From: Gammaproteobacteria bacterium
GTDB taxonomy: Bacteria; Pseudomonadota; Gammaproteobacteria; Legionellales; Legionellaceae
DNA: 64,000 bases
Direction: 5' to 3'
NCBI GenBank assembly: GCA_024742995.1
Contig: JANSXK010000008.1
Location: forward strand, 1 to 64,000
The position numbers and the translations under genes were made by a program. The notes under the pieces were generated by a model. It saw only the letters and a program-made list of their open reading frames with translations. It made no database searches and was not told the DNA's origin. Positions 17,329 to 26,591 of this stretch are shown in pieces. The stretch's first letter is position 1. Each line of letters begins with the position of its first letter.

Positions 17329-19368
17329 CCAGCGTGTGGCAATTGCATGTGCTGTGGTCGGATCCGTTGCCATCAATTGTTGGGTGGTGGGTGTGAGCCA
17401 GGATAATAAGGCTTGATCGCGTTGTAAATCAGCAATTTTGAAAGCGCGATATCCTGTTTGTTTGGTTCCTAAAATTTCCCCGGCTCCGCGTAAGACCAAA
17501 TCTTTTTCTGCCAGTACAAAGCCATCATTGGTTTCTCGCATAAGCTGTAAGCGCTCACGGCTCATGGGTGATAGTGGGGGTTGGTATAAGAGCAGGCAAT
17601 GTGATTCGGCAGCACCACGACCGACCCGTCCGCGTAATTGATGTAATTGCGATAAGCCAAGGCGTTCAGCATTTTCGATGATCATCACATTGGCATTCGG
17701 CACATCAACGCCCACTTCGATGACGGTGGTTGCGACCAAAATATCAATGGCCCCTTGTTTGAATTGCGCCATGGTTTGTTCTTTTTCAGCGCCTTTTAAT
17801 CGGCCATGAATCAAGCCAATCCGCAGTTCAGGTAGGCAGTCTTGTAATTGTTGCGCTGTTTCGGTGGCAGTTTGGCACTGTAGGGTTTCTGATTCTTCGA
17901 TCAAGGTACAGACCCAATAAGCCTGGCGTCCTTGTGTCAAACTGGTTTGCAATCGTGTGATGAGATCGTCTCGCTTGGTCTGATTGAGCACAACAGTTGT
18001 GATAGGCGTGCGTCCCGGTGGTAATTCGTCGATGATGGAAATCTCTAGATGCGCCAATTGCGTCATGGCCAAGGTTCGAGGAATGGGGGTGGCCGTCATG
18101 AATAATTGATGAGGACACGCTGAATCTTTTTGACCTTTTTGCTGCAATTGCATGCGTTGGGCTACACCAAATCGATGTTGTTCGTCAATAATGATAAGTC
18201 CGAGTCGGGCAAATTGGACTTCTTCTTGAAACAAGGCATGGGTGCCGACAATCAATTGGCATTGATCTTGTGCCAACGCTTGTATGGCTTCACGGCGCTC
18301 AGGGGCCTTCATTTTAGCTGACAGTCGCCGCATGCTGATGCCTAATGGATCGCACCACTGTTTGAGGGTTTGGGCATGTTGTTCACTCAAAATGTCAGTT
18401 GGCGCCATCAAAGCAACCTGATAACCGTTGGCAATCGCTTGCATGGCCGCGGTTGCGGCAATGACTGTTTTACCACACCCCACATCGCCTTGAACGAGGC
18501 GCAACATGGGCTTGGCCTGATTCAAATCATGTTGAATCTCAGCATGCACACGTGTTTGTGCTGCAGTGAGCTGAAAAGGCAGCTGTTCTAAAAAAGCAGT
18601 GACCAAATTTGTCTTGGTAAAGGAAGGTGCGGTAAGTGTTGCACGCTCACGACGCGCAAATAACATACTCAAACGTTGCGCAATCAATTCATCAAATGCC
18701 AAGCGCTTGAGCGCAGGATCTTGGCCGCTTTCTAAAAGCTGGATGGGACAATCTGGCGGCGGATGATGTAAATGGTTCAGGGCTGCGGGTAGTGGCTGTA
18801 AGTGTTTGGCTTCTAAGTCTTTATGCGTCATCCACTCTAGGGTTTGCAATTGCGCTTGGGCATGCGTCAATGCGAGTGTCACCAATTGTCGCAACCGTTG
18901 TTGACTCAAGCCTTGGGTGGTGGAATAGATAGGGGTCAAGGTTTCTTCCACGGGGCAAGGGGTGTCTTCATCAAAAAATTGATACTCGGGATGGATCATA
19001 TCGATATTGGCATCAAAAAATCGTATTTCTCCAAACACACGGATTTGCATGCCAACCTGCATCGCTTGCATTTGATTGCGGTTGAAGTGGAAAAAGCGTA
19101 AGCGCAAGATCCCTGTTTTGTCTTCGATGAAACACTGTAACGTACGCCGTCGTCCCATTTTGATTTCAGTTTTGCAAATGCGGCCGACTACAACAGCCCA
19201 AGTTTGATGACGGACATCACGGATAGGGGTGATACGGGTACGATCTTGGTAGCGATAAGGCAGATGAAACAGCAAGTCTTGAATGCTGTGAATGCCGCAA
19301 ACTGCCAATTTTCCGGCGAGCGCGGGGCCAACGCCGGGTAGGGTTGTACAATCTTGAGAGAGCACCAT
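17296..19368 (-). CDS. recG: ATP-dependent DNA helicase RecG
   Basis: A 690-residue superfamily 2 helicase that remodels stalled forks and branched DNA. An N-terminal wedge/OB domain (TTLPGVGPALAGKL, FHLPYRYQDRT, and the OB strand DKTGILRLRFFHFN) precedes the motor: Walker A GDVGCGKTVIA, DEQH box IIDEQHRFGVAQR, TATPIPRT, and the C-terminal ATTVIEVGVDVPNA, QLRGRVGRG motifs. The ATG at 19368 (MVLSQDCTTL) fits the family start; a TTG five codons upstream is less likely. Confidence 0.97.
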   Translation of the reverse strand: MVLSQDCTTLPGVGPALAGKLAVCGIHSIQDLLFHLPYRYQDRTRITPIRDVRHQTWAVVVGRICKTEIKMGRRRTLQCFIEDKTGILRLRFFHFNRNQMQAMQVGMQIRVFGEIRFFDANIDMIHPEYQFFDEDTPCPVEETLTPIYSTTQGLSQQRLRQLVTLALTHAQAQLQTLEWMTHKDLEAKHLQPLPAALNHLHHPPPDCPIQLLESGQDPALKRLAFDELIAQRLSMLFARRERATLTAPSFTKTNLVTAFLEQLPFQLTAAQTRVHAEIQHDLNQAKPMLRLVQGDVGCGKTVIAATAAMQAIANGYQVALMAPTDILSEQHAQTLKQWCDPLGISMRRLSAKMKAPERREAIQALAQDQCQLIVGTHALFQEEVQFARLGLIIIDEQHRFGVAQRMQLQQKGQKDSACPHQLFMTATPIPRTLAMTQLAHLEISIIDELPPGRTPITTVVLNQTKRDDLITRLQTSLTQGRQAYWVCTLIEESETLQCQTATETAQQLQDCLPELRIGLIHGRLKGAEKEQTMAQFKQGAIDILVATTVIEVGVDVPNANVMIIENAERLGLSQLHQLRGRVGRGAAESHCLLLYQPPLSPMSRERLQLMRETNDGFVLAEKDLVLRGAGEILGTKQTGYRAFKIADLQRDQALLSWLTPTTQQLMATDPTTAHAIATRWLGHFEPLIVT

Positions 19369-19439
19369 GAGATTGCGATACAAATAAAAAGGTTGGCGTT
19401 ATTTTAGCAGACCCAGTGATGATGTGTAAGGTGAGTGGG

Positions 19440-19970
19440 TCAACCAAACACTGCCTTAAAACAGTTGTTGAATAATTCAGCACAACTTTGCACTGTTCCT
19501 TTATTTTTGTCATCACACGTTTTTTCTGTTGTAGGGATTGCACTGTAGTTATGTTGGAGGCGACTATTCTGTATTAGAGTTTCAGCGCTGATTTTATTTC
19601 TATGCACCTTGATTTGATCGGAGATGATTTTTTCTAAGATTGAGAGGCAATCATAGCTAATCCTTGTATTCGGCATATTTAATACATTAAATGCCTTGCT
19701 CATATGACGTGACGCATCGGTTTCGAGCGTGATATCTAATGCTTTGTAAACAGGTGCTAGCATCTTCCTGCGTGCAGAATTAGGATCAAACAAATCGTCT
19801 ATTGTCTTTGAGTGTTGTATTGATAAGGTTAGTGCTTCTGTATATAGATTTTTTGGAGGTGTCTCTGTGCTCCAATTCGTTTTTTGCTGTTTGAGTGCGC
19901 ATATCCATGCGCTGAATTTTTCCAAACAGTTAATTTTATACGTGTAGTCATTATTAGAGCCATTCAACAT
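19440..19970 (-). CDS. Hypothetical protein, unknown family
   Basis: A 176-residue soluble protein, mostly helical and mildly charged, with scattered cysteines (14, 24, 104, 150, 162, 169) and no recognisable motif or membrane segment. It stands alone between recG and the SPOR-domain gene, is somewhat AT-rich, and could be a lineage-specific effector or a decaying gene. I do not recognise it. Confidence 0.5.
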   Translation of the reverse strand: MLNGSNNDYTYKINCLEKFSAWICALKQQKTNWSTETPPKNLYTEALTLSIQHSKTIDDLFDPNSARRKMLAPVYKALDITLETDASRHMSKAFNVLNMPNTRISYDCLSILEKIISDQIKVHRNKISAETLIQNSRLQHNYSAIPTTEKTCDDKNKGTVQSCAELFNNCFKAVFG

Positions 19971-20133
19971 ATTAATTTCACACTAATCCAAAAAAACAAA
20001 CAACATTATCATAAATAAAGCTAACAAGTCTAATTTTTTGTCATAAACCGCGCCGTGATGAGAAATGCTCGCCAAACCCTTGATAAATTACTACAATAAG
20101 AGCACATTCTGTTTTGGTCTATGCGTTGTCGCT

Positions 20134-20826
20134 ATGGCAAAAGAATTTGCAAAGAAAACCAAGAAATCTCAGCAGGGCCAAGGTTTAAGCGCCGTATGGC
20201 TGTGTTTTTTGACATTTGTGTTTGGTTATTTGGCAGCATCTTGGTTTGATGTGAATCAATTGGGTCATTGGGTGACTGCTCATTTGCATGGCAGCGCTGT
20301 TCAACAGGCACCATCACAAATGCAAGCGTCTGCACCCGTACACCCCAAATTAGAATTTTATACCTTATTGGCGAATGAATCGCCTTCGAAGTCTGATATG
20401 GCATCGAAAGCGCTTGCAGAAACTGAGGGGCAGTACCAAGACCTCTCAACCAAGCAATCATCCGAACCCATGGTATCAGCAGAAAGCCAAGCAACTAATC
20501 GCCCTGTGTTACCTGTCCCGAAAGCGTTGACGAAAGCGCCTCCCAAAAAGCCTGCGGCGGATAATGTGGTTCCCAACTATAGTCCTGATGGTGCTTATTC
20601 TGTGCAAGTGGGATCGTTTCGTGCGTACAATGAGGCGCAACGGATGATAGCTAAATTGCGTGCGAAAGGATTGCACGTTGAGATGGTCTCAGTCCATCAG
20701 CAATCGACATATTGGTATCGGGTGATGCTGGGTCCGTTTGCATCGCTGCCTCAAGCCCAGCAGGCGCAAATTGCGTTTGCTCACCAAGAGCATATCAACG
20801 GAATGATACGCAAATCAAATAGCTAA
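20134..20826 (+). CDS. SPOR-domain inner-membrane protein (FtsN/DedD-like)
   Basis: A 230-residue bitopic protein: short basic cytoplasmic segment (MAKEFAKKTKKSQQGQG), one membrane helix (LSAVWLCFLTFVFGYLAASW, about 20-40), a long Pro/Ala/Lys/Ser-rich periplasmic linker, and a C-terminal SPOR domain (YSVQVGSFRAYNEAQRMIAKL ... YWYRVMLGPFASLPQAQ) that binds denuded septal peptidoglycan. The architecture is that of FtsN, an activator of the divisome, but FtsN-specific residues cannot be verified by eye. The ATG at 20134 is chosen because the membrane topology then matches the family. Confidence 0.85.
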   Translation: MAKEFAKKTKKSQQGQGLSAVWLCFLTFVFGYLAASWFDVNQLGHWVTAHLHGSAVQQAPSQMQASAPVHPKLEFYTLLANESPSKSDMASKALAETEGQYQDLSTKQSSEPMVSAESQATNRPVLPVPKALTKAPPKKPAADNVVPNYSPDGAYSVQVGSFRAYNEAQRMIAKLRAKGLHVEMVSVHQQSTYWYRVMLGPFASLPQAQQAQIAFAHQEHINGMIRKSNS

Positions 20827-20851
20827 GTAATCGCGACTAGGTGTAACTCCC

Positions 20852-23395
20852 ATGAACGAATTTGATTTTCCCATTTCAGGTGCACACGGTGATTGTTGTG
20901 TGGGAAATGTGAAGTATGCTCTTGAGGTTGAAAATCAACCCGCTTTTTTCAATTTTGCGGAAATTAATTTATCCCCTGATTTTAAAAGATTGATGGTCAA
21001 AGTTGACGATGATGTCACGACTGAAGAAGAAGTGCGTCGCTATATCCATCAATCTTTCGAAGACAGTGGTTTTACATTAGTAAGAGAAACAGCGCGTAAG
21101 TATTGGCAGAAGGCTGCGCTAGGATTGGGCACGGGTATTGTGCTTTTGATGCTGTCTTTGATCATGAGCACGTTACCTTTGCCGGCGATGATTGTGATTG
21201 CCATCGTGGGCATGGGGTTGACTGCTGTTTTGGGGGCCGGGTCTTTCCGCAAAGCAAAAAGTGAATTTAAGCGTAGAGAGCCGGGTATGGATACGTTTTT
21301 TATCATGAGCACGTCTGCTGTGACCGTGATGTCATTACTGGCTTTTTTCGTGCCTGGTTTTCCGATGATGTTTGAAGCGAGTTTGTTGATTTTCGGATTT
21401 CGTCATTTGGGAATTGCGATGAGAAAATCTATTTATGAAGACACCACGGAGTCGATACGCTACCAACGTTTGGCTGAGAATGCCGCTGAACTATTGCCGG
21501 GTGAGACCCGTAATATTGCAGCGGGTGAAACGATTCCTTTGAATGGCTGGTTGGTATCTACGCAAACGCCTTCGCAAGATGTTTGGATGGATGTATCACG
21601 TATTGAAGGGACATCGATACCGAAAAAAGTTGCCGTTGATGAAGGTGTACTTTCTGGGATGGTCGCGAAAACGGACTGTGTGATTCAGGTGGGCTTGGGA
21701 CATAGTTATGCATTTTATCCCCAAAAACCTGCACAGGACATGCCCAGAAAGGGTCAACTGTGGGTTTATCCTGAAGGCAATCAAATTACCATTGCTGCGT
21801 GTTCTGATAAGACTGGCCAAGTCACTGATTTTACTTTAACCAAGCAAAACTTGACCGGTAGTAATGGGGTGTACCATGGCCAGGATATTTTGAAGGCATT
21901 ACGTTTAGGCACCGTTTCTCATCTTGAAGAAAAAGCGCGTCAGCAACTTTTCCGCGGTATTATGCAGCATGCGTCTGCGCAAGGGTTGACAAAAACAGCG
22001 TCTTTTTTACAGCAGTTAGAGGACGATCTTCAGCAATCTGCATTGACGCGTGCACCGATTCAGGATCAAACCAAGGCGGTTTTAAAATATTTCGTGCCCT
22101 TTGTCTTGGGCACTGCTTTGGTACTTGGGGCGTTGTCTGCTTGCTTTGTTCCCCCGATAATTGCTGTGCGTTTTGTGCTTTCACTCTTAAGTTTAGCATG
22201 TCCTTGTGGCTTGGGTTTCATCACGCCGTTGATTTTGGATTTTAGTCGGGATAAGGGTAAAAAATTAGGAATCATCTTTAATCAAGCCGATGCTATCCAG
22301 CGTTTGACAGAAATAGATATGGTAGCCTTGGATATTCATGGTACGTCTACCAAAGGGATGACGGCTGAAATTCAGATCAGTGCTTCAGAGGATGCGTGCG
22401 ATATTAAAAAGAAGTTGGCTTTGTTGGAACAACATTCCAAACATCCTTTTGCTACGGCAATTTACACCGCGGTGCAGGGTGATACGATATTACAGGACAC
22501 AGATGTATTGGAGCATAAGATTGATCCCTATCAAGGCGGCGTAGGTGTCCAGATTGGCAAAACATACTACCTTCTTGGAAATCAAACCTTGATGCGAGAG
22601 CATGGCATCATACCAAAGCAAACCACGCCAGGATTGACTCATTTTATAGCGCTTGAAGAGGGTGTGACTAGGGAATTAGCCACCATTGCAATGACTGATC
22701 CGCTGCGTGAAGATACTATTGAGACGGTTAGGCAATTAAAAAAACGAGACATAAAAGTTGTTGTAATCTCAGGTGCAGATCAGAAGACAGCAGAGGCGTA
22801 TGCCGGTGAGATGGGCACTAAAGACAAAGATCAAGACAAAGCGATCTATGCTGGATGTTGGGCATTTGATGAAGAAGGCAAAACGAGCAAAGCAACGGTG
22901 ATTGATAATTTAAAAGCGCAAGGCCATAAGGTGTTGATGGTGGGTGATGGCATGAATGATGCGTCTGCCATTGAAGCTGCCCATGCCAGTATTGCGATGA
23001 AGCATGCTTTCGGGGATGAGGGGATTCAATATAAAGCTAAAGTACGGATTTTGAATCAAAAAATGATGAGCATTGTCGATGCGATAGATATTGCACATCA
23101 AAGCATGTGGACCATCAAACTCAGTTTGAGATTAAGTTTGGCCTATAATTTGTTGGCAGTGATGTTAACCAATATATTGTTGGTGACGTGTGGCATGGTG
23201 CTTTACCCCGGGATTAGCGCGGCTTTGATGGTGGGGCAAGTGGGGTTTATCATTCTCATTGCGTATTATTTCAAACAAAAACCTTTACCTTCTGCACAAC
23301 TACTTGAACGACAAGGGCTATATGGAGGCCATGCCCGTTCTCCCATGTCAGAGGACCTTGGTCTTAGCGCTATGCCTCCTTTCCTATCGTTCTAA
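20852..23395 (+). CDS. P1B-type ATPase homologue with altered catalytic motifs
   Basis: An 847-residue protein with the full layout of a heavy-metal P-type ATPase: N-terminal HMA-like domain (GDCCVGNVKYALE, but without a CxxC), two membrane pairs, actuator domain, metal-site helix with CPC (450-452), P/N domains with an intact SKHP (530-532) and GDGMNDA (698-704), and C-terminal helices. Three catalytic signatures deviate: DKTGT is DIHGT (Asp494 kept, the lysine lost), TGES is EGTS (252-255, catalytic Glu lost) and TGDN is SGAD (640-643). About 100 extra residues lie between the actuator and the third membrane pair. Transport by the usual phosphorylation cycle is therefore doubtful although the frame is intact over 2.5 kb. 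Follows the SPOR gene by 25 bp. Confidence 0.8.
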   Translation: MNEFDFPISGAHGDCCVGNVKYALEVENQPAFFNFAEINLSPDFKRLMVKVDDDVTTEEEVRRYIHQSFEDSGFTLVRETARKYWQKAALGLGTGIVLLMLSLIMSTLPLPAMIVIAIVGMGLTAVLGAGSFRKAKSEFKRREPGMDTFFIMSTSAVTVMSLLAFFVPGFPMMFEASLLIFGFRHLGIAMRKSIYEDTTESIRYQRLAENAAELLPGETRNIAAGETIPLNGWLVSTQTPSQDVWMDVSRIEGTSIPKKVAVDEGVLSGMVAKTDCVIQVGLGHSYAFYPQKPAQDMPRKGQLWVYPEGNQITIAACSDKTGQVTDFTLTKQNLTGSNGVYHGQDILKALRLGTVSHLEEKARQQLFRGIMQHASAQGLTKTASFLQQLEDDLQQSALTRAPIQDQTKAVLKYFVPFVLGTALVLGALSACFVPPIIAVRFVLSLLSLACPCGLGFITPLILDFSRDKGKKLGIIFNQADAIQRLTEIDMVALDIHGTSTKGMTAEIQISASEDACDIKKKLALLEQHSKHPFATAIYTAVQGDTILQDTDVLEHKIDPYQGGVGVQIGKTYYLLGNQTLMREHGIIPKQTTPGLTHFIALEEGVTRELATIAMTDPLREDTIETVRQLKKRDIKVVVISGADQKTAEAYAGEMGTKDKDQDKAIYAGCWAFDEEGKTSKATVIDNLKAQGHKVLMVGDGMNDASAIEAAHASIAMKHAFGDEGIQYKAKVRILNQKMMSIVDAIDIAHQSMWTIKLSLRLSLAYNLLAVMLTNILLVTCGMVLYPGISAALMVGQVGFIILIAYYFKQKPLPSAQLLERQGLYGGHARSPMSEDLGLSAMPPFLSF

Positions 23396-23722
23396 TTGAA
23401 TTCGAATCCCGCCGGCATTTGGAACCGCACCTATTTTGGTAACAGATAAGCTTAACTGTTTTACGGCATAAGTGTTTTGAATCATATCTGCAACTTGGCT
23501 GGCAACGGTTTCGAGCAATTGAAAGACATTTGAAGAAACGAATGTGGTGATGTCTTCGCATAATTTGGCGTAATCAAGGGTATTGTCTAAGTTGTCGTCG
23601 CAGTACGTAAGGTCGATAGGAATGCGCAGATCAAAACTCAAGCGTTGGTTGATGCGTTGTTCCCAAGCATAGACGCCAATGCGGGTCGCGATTTTGAGAT
23701 CAGTGATGTGTAGTGTGTCGAT
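23384..23722 (-). CDS. folB: Dihydroneopterin aldolase FolB (non-AUG start)
   Basis: A 112-residue folate-pathway enzyme converting 7,8-dihydroneopterin to 6-hydroxymethyldihydropterin and glycolaldehyde. Family features are IATRIGVYAWEQRINQ with the conserved Glu, LDYAKLCEDI, and TKIGAVPNAGGIRI with the catalytic lysine. The conserved N-terminus (family start M-D-T-x-x-I) aligns with an ATC codon at 23722-23720, preceded at 7 bp by GGAG; no in-frame ATG, GTG or TTG occurs between the upstream stop codon and the conserved core, and the next TTG (23641) would delete the first conserved region. An ATC (or ATT two codons earlier) start is inferred. The 3' end overlaps the convergent ATPase gene by 12 bp. 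Confidence 0.85.
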   Translation of the reverse strand: MDTLHITDLKIATRIGVYAWEQRINQRLSFDLRIPIDLTYCDDNLDNTLDYAKLCEDITTFVSSNVFQLLETVASQVADMIQNTYAVKQLSLSVTKIGAVPNAGGIRIQLER

Positions 23723-23789
23723 AGTAATTCTCCATACAGATTTTTACTGATTATGATACACTCATATTCTTTTTTTATTGAGTGTTTTG

Positions 23790-24851
23790 ATGAACTGTTC
23801 TGAAAGTTTATTCATGCGCGCATTGCAGCGCAAACCCGTAGCTCGTACGCCCATCTGGGTGATGCGGCAAGCGGGGCGATATCTACCTGAGTATCGTGCT
23901 ACGCGGGCACAAGCGGGTGATTTTTTGAGTCTATGCCGTTCAAAAGAGCGGGCTTGTGAGGTGACCTTACAGCCATTGAAGCGCTTTGATCTGGATGCCG
24001 CGATTTTGTTTTCGGATATTTTAACGATTCCAGATGCGATGGGTTTGGGCTTGTCTTTTGTTGAGGGTGAGGGGCCGCGTTTTAACTATCCTGTTCGTGA
24101 TCGTGCTGCGATTGATGCACTATCTATTCCTAAAGCAAGTGATGATTTGTCTTATGTGATGGATGCGGTGCGCTTGATTCGTCATGAACTACCACCAGAG
24201 ATGCCTTTGATTGGGTTTGCCGGTAGTCCATGGACGTTGGCATGTTATATGATAGAGGGTCAGTCTAGCCGCGATCATAAAAAAGCGTTGGGGATGATGT
24301 ATCTCGAACCGCAGGTTATGCAGCAGCTATTACAAAAATTAAGCTTGGCGGTGATTGATTATCTGTCTGCGCAAGTAGAGGCAGGGGTACAGGCGCTCAT
24401 GTTGTTTGATACTTGGGGCGGCATCCTGACGACACAACATTATCAGCAGTATTCTTTGAAATATATGCAAGACATCGTGCAGCAATTACAGTTCAAACAT
24501 CCTGAGATTCCTATTATTTTGTTTACCAAAGGGGGTGGACAATGGTTGCCGGCAATCGCGACGACAGGATGTCAGGCGATTGGGGTGGATTGGACCTGTG
24601 ATTTGGGTAGAGCGCGTCAATTGGTGGGGCATCAAGTGGCATTACAAGGTAATTTAGATCCGGCAGTGTTATTAACCTCCCCTGCGGTGATCCGTTCGGA
24701 AGTCAAACGTGTGCTAGCCGAATTTGGAGAAGGTCCAGGCCTGATATTTAATCTAGGTCATGGTATTACCCCAGATGTGCCGCCTGATAACGTCAAAGCC
24801 TTGGTGGATGCGGTGCATGAATTGAGCGCACAGGCTGTGTATGATCACTAA
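23790..24851 (+). CDS. hemE: Uroporphyrinogen decarboxylase HemE
   Basis: A 353-residue enzyme removing the four acetate carboxyls of uroporphyrinogen III to give coproporphyrinogen III in haem synthesis. Signatures: [16 protein letters not shown] near the N-terminus, [14 protein letters not shown] with the catalytic Asp, [16 protein letters not shown], and the C-terminal [18 protein letters not shown] 23790 preferred over a TTG four codons upstream. Its end overlaps yheT by 11 bp. Confidence 0.97.
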   Translation: MNCSESLFMRALQRKPVARTPIWVMRQAGRYLPEYRATRAQAGDFLSLCRSKERACEVTLQPLKRFDLDAAILFSDILTIPDAMGLGLSFVEGEGPRFNYPVRDRAAIDALSIPKASDDLSYVMDAVRLIRHELPPEMPLIGFAGSPWTLACYMIEGQSSRDHKKALGMMYLEPQVMQQLLQKLSLAVIDYLSAQVEAGVQALMLFDTWGGILTTQHYQQYSLKYMQDIVQQLQFKHPEIPIILFTKGGGQWLPAIATTGCQAIGVDWTCDLGRARQLVGHQVALQGNLDPAVLLTSPAVIRSEVKRVLAEFGEGPGLIFNLGHGITPDVPPDNVKALVDAVHELSAQAVYDH

Positions 24852-25809
24852 AAGTGCGTTTCATCCAGCTTGGTGGTTAAGCAATCCACATGCGCAAACA
24901 TTGTATGCGGCACGGTGCCGTTTTCCTGGTTTGCCAACCATACGTGAAGAGCGTATAGAGTTGCTCGATGGTGATTTTATAGATGTGGTTTGGGCTGATA
25001 AGGGTTTGAGTAAAGAAGCACCATTGGTGATTTTATTACATGGTTTGGGGGGTGGCATTGACTCTTCTCCCTATATCAGAGGACAAATGTTGGCATACCA
25101 ACGCCTGGGTTTGCGGTCAGTAGTCATGCATTTTCGAGGGGCAGGTAAAGAACCCAATCGTATGTTGCGATCATACCACATGGGAGACACCGCAGATCTG
25201 GATTATTTTATACAATTGTTGGCACAGCGGGAACCACAGACGCGCAAATATGTAGTAGGTTTTTCCTTAGGGGGATCTGTGTTACTTAAATGGCTTGGAG
25301 AGCGGGGCGAGCAAACAACTATCACTGCTGCTGTTGCCGTGTCTGTGCCATTTCAACTCAATCTTTGTGCTGATCGGTTAAATCGAGGATTGTCTCGTTT
25401 GTACCAAATGCATTTGATACGTCAATTACGCCAACATTTTTTACGTAAACAGCAACATCATCTCGATGATGAATTCTTGCAAAAATTACAATCTTCGAAC
25501 TGTTTTTGGACATTTGACAATCATATTACAGCGCCTTTGCATGGGTTTAAGGATGTTCATGAGTACTATCGACTTGCAAGTTCAAGAGCATATTTGAGTC
25601 AAATCACGACACCCACACTTATAATTCATGCCAGTGATGATCCTTTTACCACACCAGAAGCAATTCCTCGGACGGAAGAACTTTCTCCTGCAGTGACGTT
25701 GGAATTAAGTCGTTATGGCGGGCATGTGGGATTTATTTCAGGGTCGATCCCCATACGTCCTAAGTTTTGGCTAGAAGAACGTATCCCACAGTTTTTGAGT
25801 CAGTCGTAA
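24841..25809 (+). CDS. yheT: YheT-type alpha/beta hydrolase
   Basis: A 322-residue serine hydrolase. The N-terminus [14 protein letters not shown] is typical of the YheT/ABHD1-3 family; oxyanion region [17 protein letters not shown], nucleophile elbow [15 protein letters not shown], Asp in [16 protein letters not shown] and His in [11 protein letters not shown] form the catalytic triad. Substrates are probably short or medium acyl esters, not established. Starts inside the end of hemE, so it is translationally coupled. Confidence 0.9.
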   Translation: MITKSAFHPAWWLSNPHAQTLYAARCRFPGLPTIREERIELLDGDFIDVVWADKGLSKEAPLVILLHGLGGGIDSSPYIRGQMLAYQRLGLRSVVMHFRGAGKEPNRMLRSYHMGDTADLDYFIQLLAQREPQTRKYVVGFSLGGSVLLKWLGERGEQTTITAAVAVSVPFQLNLCADRLNRGLSRLYQMHLIRQLRQHFLRKQQHHLDDEFLQKLQSSNCFWTFDNHITAPLHGFKDVHEYYRLASSRAYLSQITTPTLIIHASDDPFTTPEAIPRTEELSPAVTLELSRYGGHVGFISGSIPIRPKFWLEERIPQFLSQS

Positions 25810-25836
25810 ACTATTTTGTATATGTACACTACAAGC

Positions 25837-25866
25837 CTTGAGATTATATCCGGTCGTCCCCATATA
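25837..25866 (+). promoter_or_regulatory. sigma32-type heat-shock promoter of grpE
   Basis: CTTGAGA (25837-25843), a 14-bp spacer, then CCCCATATA (25858-25866), close to the RpoH consensus CTTGAAA-N13/14-CCCCATnT, about 30 bp upstream of the grpE start. Confidence 0.8.
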
Positions 25867-25895
25867 AACCGTAGCGTAATTTTCGGAGTATTTTG

Positions 25896-26504
25896 ATGAG
25901 TGATAAACCCCCCAAAGATTGGAAGAGTTTTAAAGAAGAGAATGAGCATCTCGATGCTGAGCCGGTGGATGCTGAGCTTTTAGAAGACGAGGATGAAGAA
26001 GGTGATGGTGGTACGGGTGATGTTGCTGAGGAATTGGAACATCTTTCTTACGAAGAACTACAGGCCAAGCTCACGGAAACCGAACAGAAAATGCATCAAT
26101 ACTGGGATCAAGCCACTCGAGCAACGGCTGAATTAGAAAATGTTCGTCGTCGTGCAGAACGGGATGTGGCGCAAGCACATAAATTTGGCTTGGAACGTTT
26201 TATTGATGGATTGTTGCCAGTGGTGGATAGTTTGGATCAAGCTTTGCAGCTTGTAGATGCACATGCTGATCAAGCTATGCACGAAGGATTGTCTTTAACC
26301 ATGAAATTGTTCTTAGACGTATTGGAAAAATTTCATGTTGAGCAATTAGATCCCATCGGTGAGATATTCAATCCCCAAGAACATGAAGCCATGTCGATGG
26401 TGGAAGGAGATGCACCTGCGTCTACGATTATCACTGTATTTCAAAAGGGATATAAATTAAATGATCGCGTGATTCGTCCTGCGCGCGTGATTGTTGCAAA
26501 ATAA
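25896..26504 (+). CDS. grpE: Nucleotide exchange factor GrpE
   Basis: A 202-residue co-chaperone that releases ADP from DnaK. It has an acidic N-terminus, a long helix with YWDQATRATAELENVRRRAERD, and the C-terminal beta domain with FNPQEHEAMSM and IITVFQKGYKLNDRVIRPARVIV. The ATG at 25896 has GGAG 7 bp upstream; the TTG immediately before it is not needed. Transcribed from its own heat-shock promoter, 87 bp upstream of dnaK. Confidence 0.97.
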   Translation: MSDKPPKDWKSFKEENEHLDAEPVDAELLEDEDEEGDGGTGDVAEELEHLSYEELQAKLTETEQKMHQYWDQATRATAELENVRRRAERDVAQAHKFGLERFIDGLLPVVDSLDQALQLVDAHADQAMHEGLSLTMKLFLDVLEKFHVEQLDPIGEIFNPQEHEAMSMVEGDAPASTIITVFQKGYKLNDRVIRPARVIVAK

Positions 26505-26519
26505 AATTTTGGGCAATGA

Positions 26520-26548
26520 CTTGAAAAATCGTGATTGCACCCCATATT
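26520..26548 (+). promoter_or_regulatory. sigma32-type heat-shock promoter of dnaK
   Basis: CTTGAAA (26520-26526), 13-bp spacer, CCCCATATT (26540-26548), an almost perfect RpoH-dependent promoter 44 bp upstream of the dnaK start, between grpE and dnaK. Confidence 0.85.
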
Positions 26549-26591
26549 TGAAGTCATGAATTTTTAAAGATGACTAGAATCGGAGTAAAAA

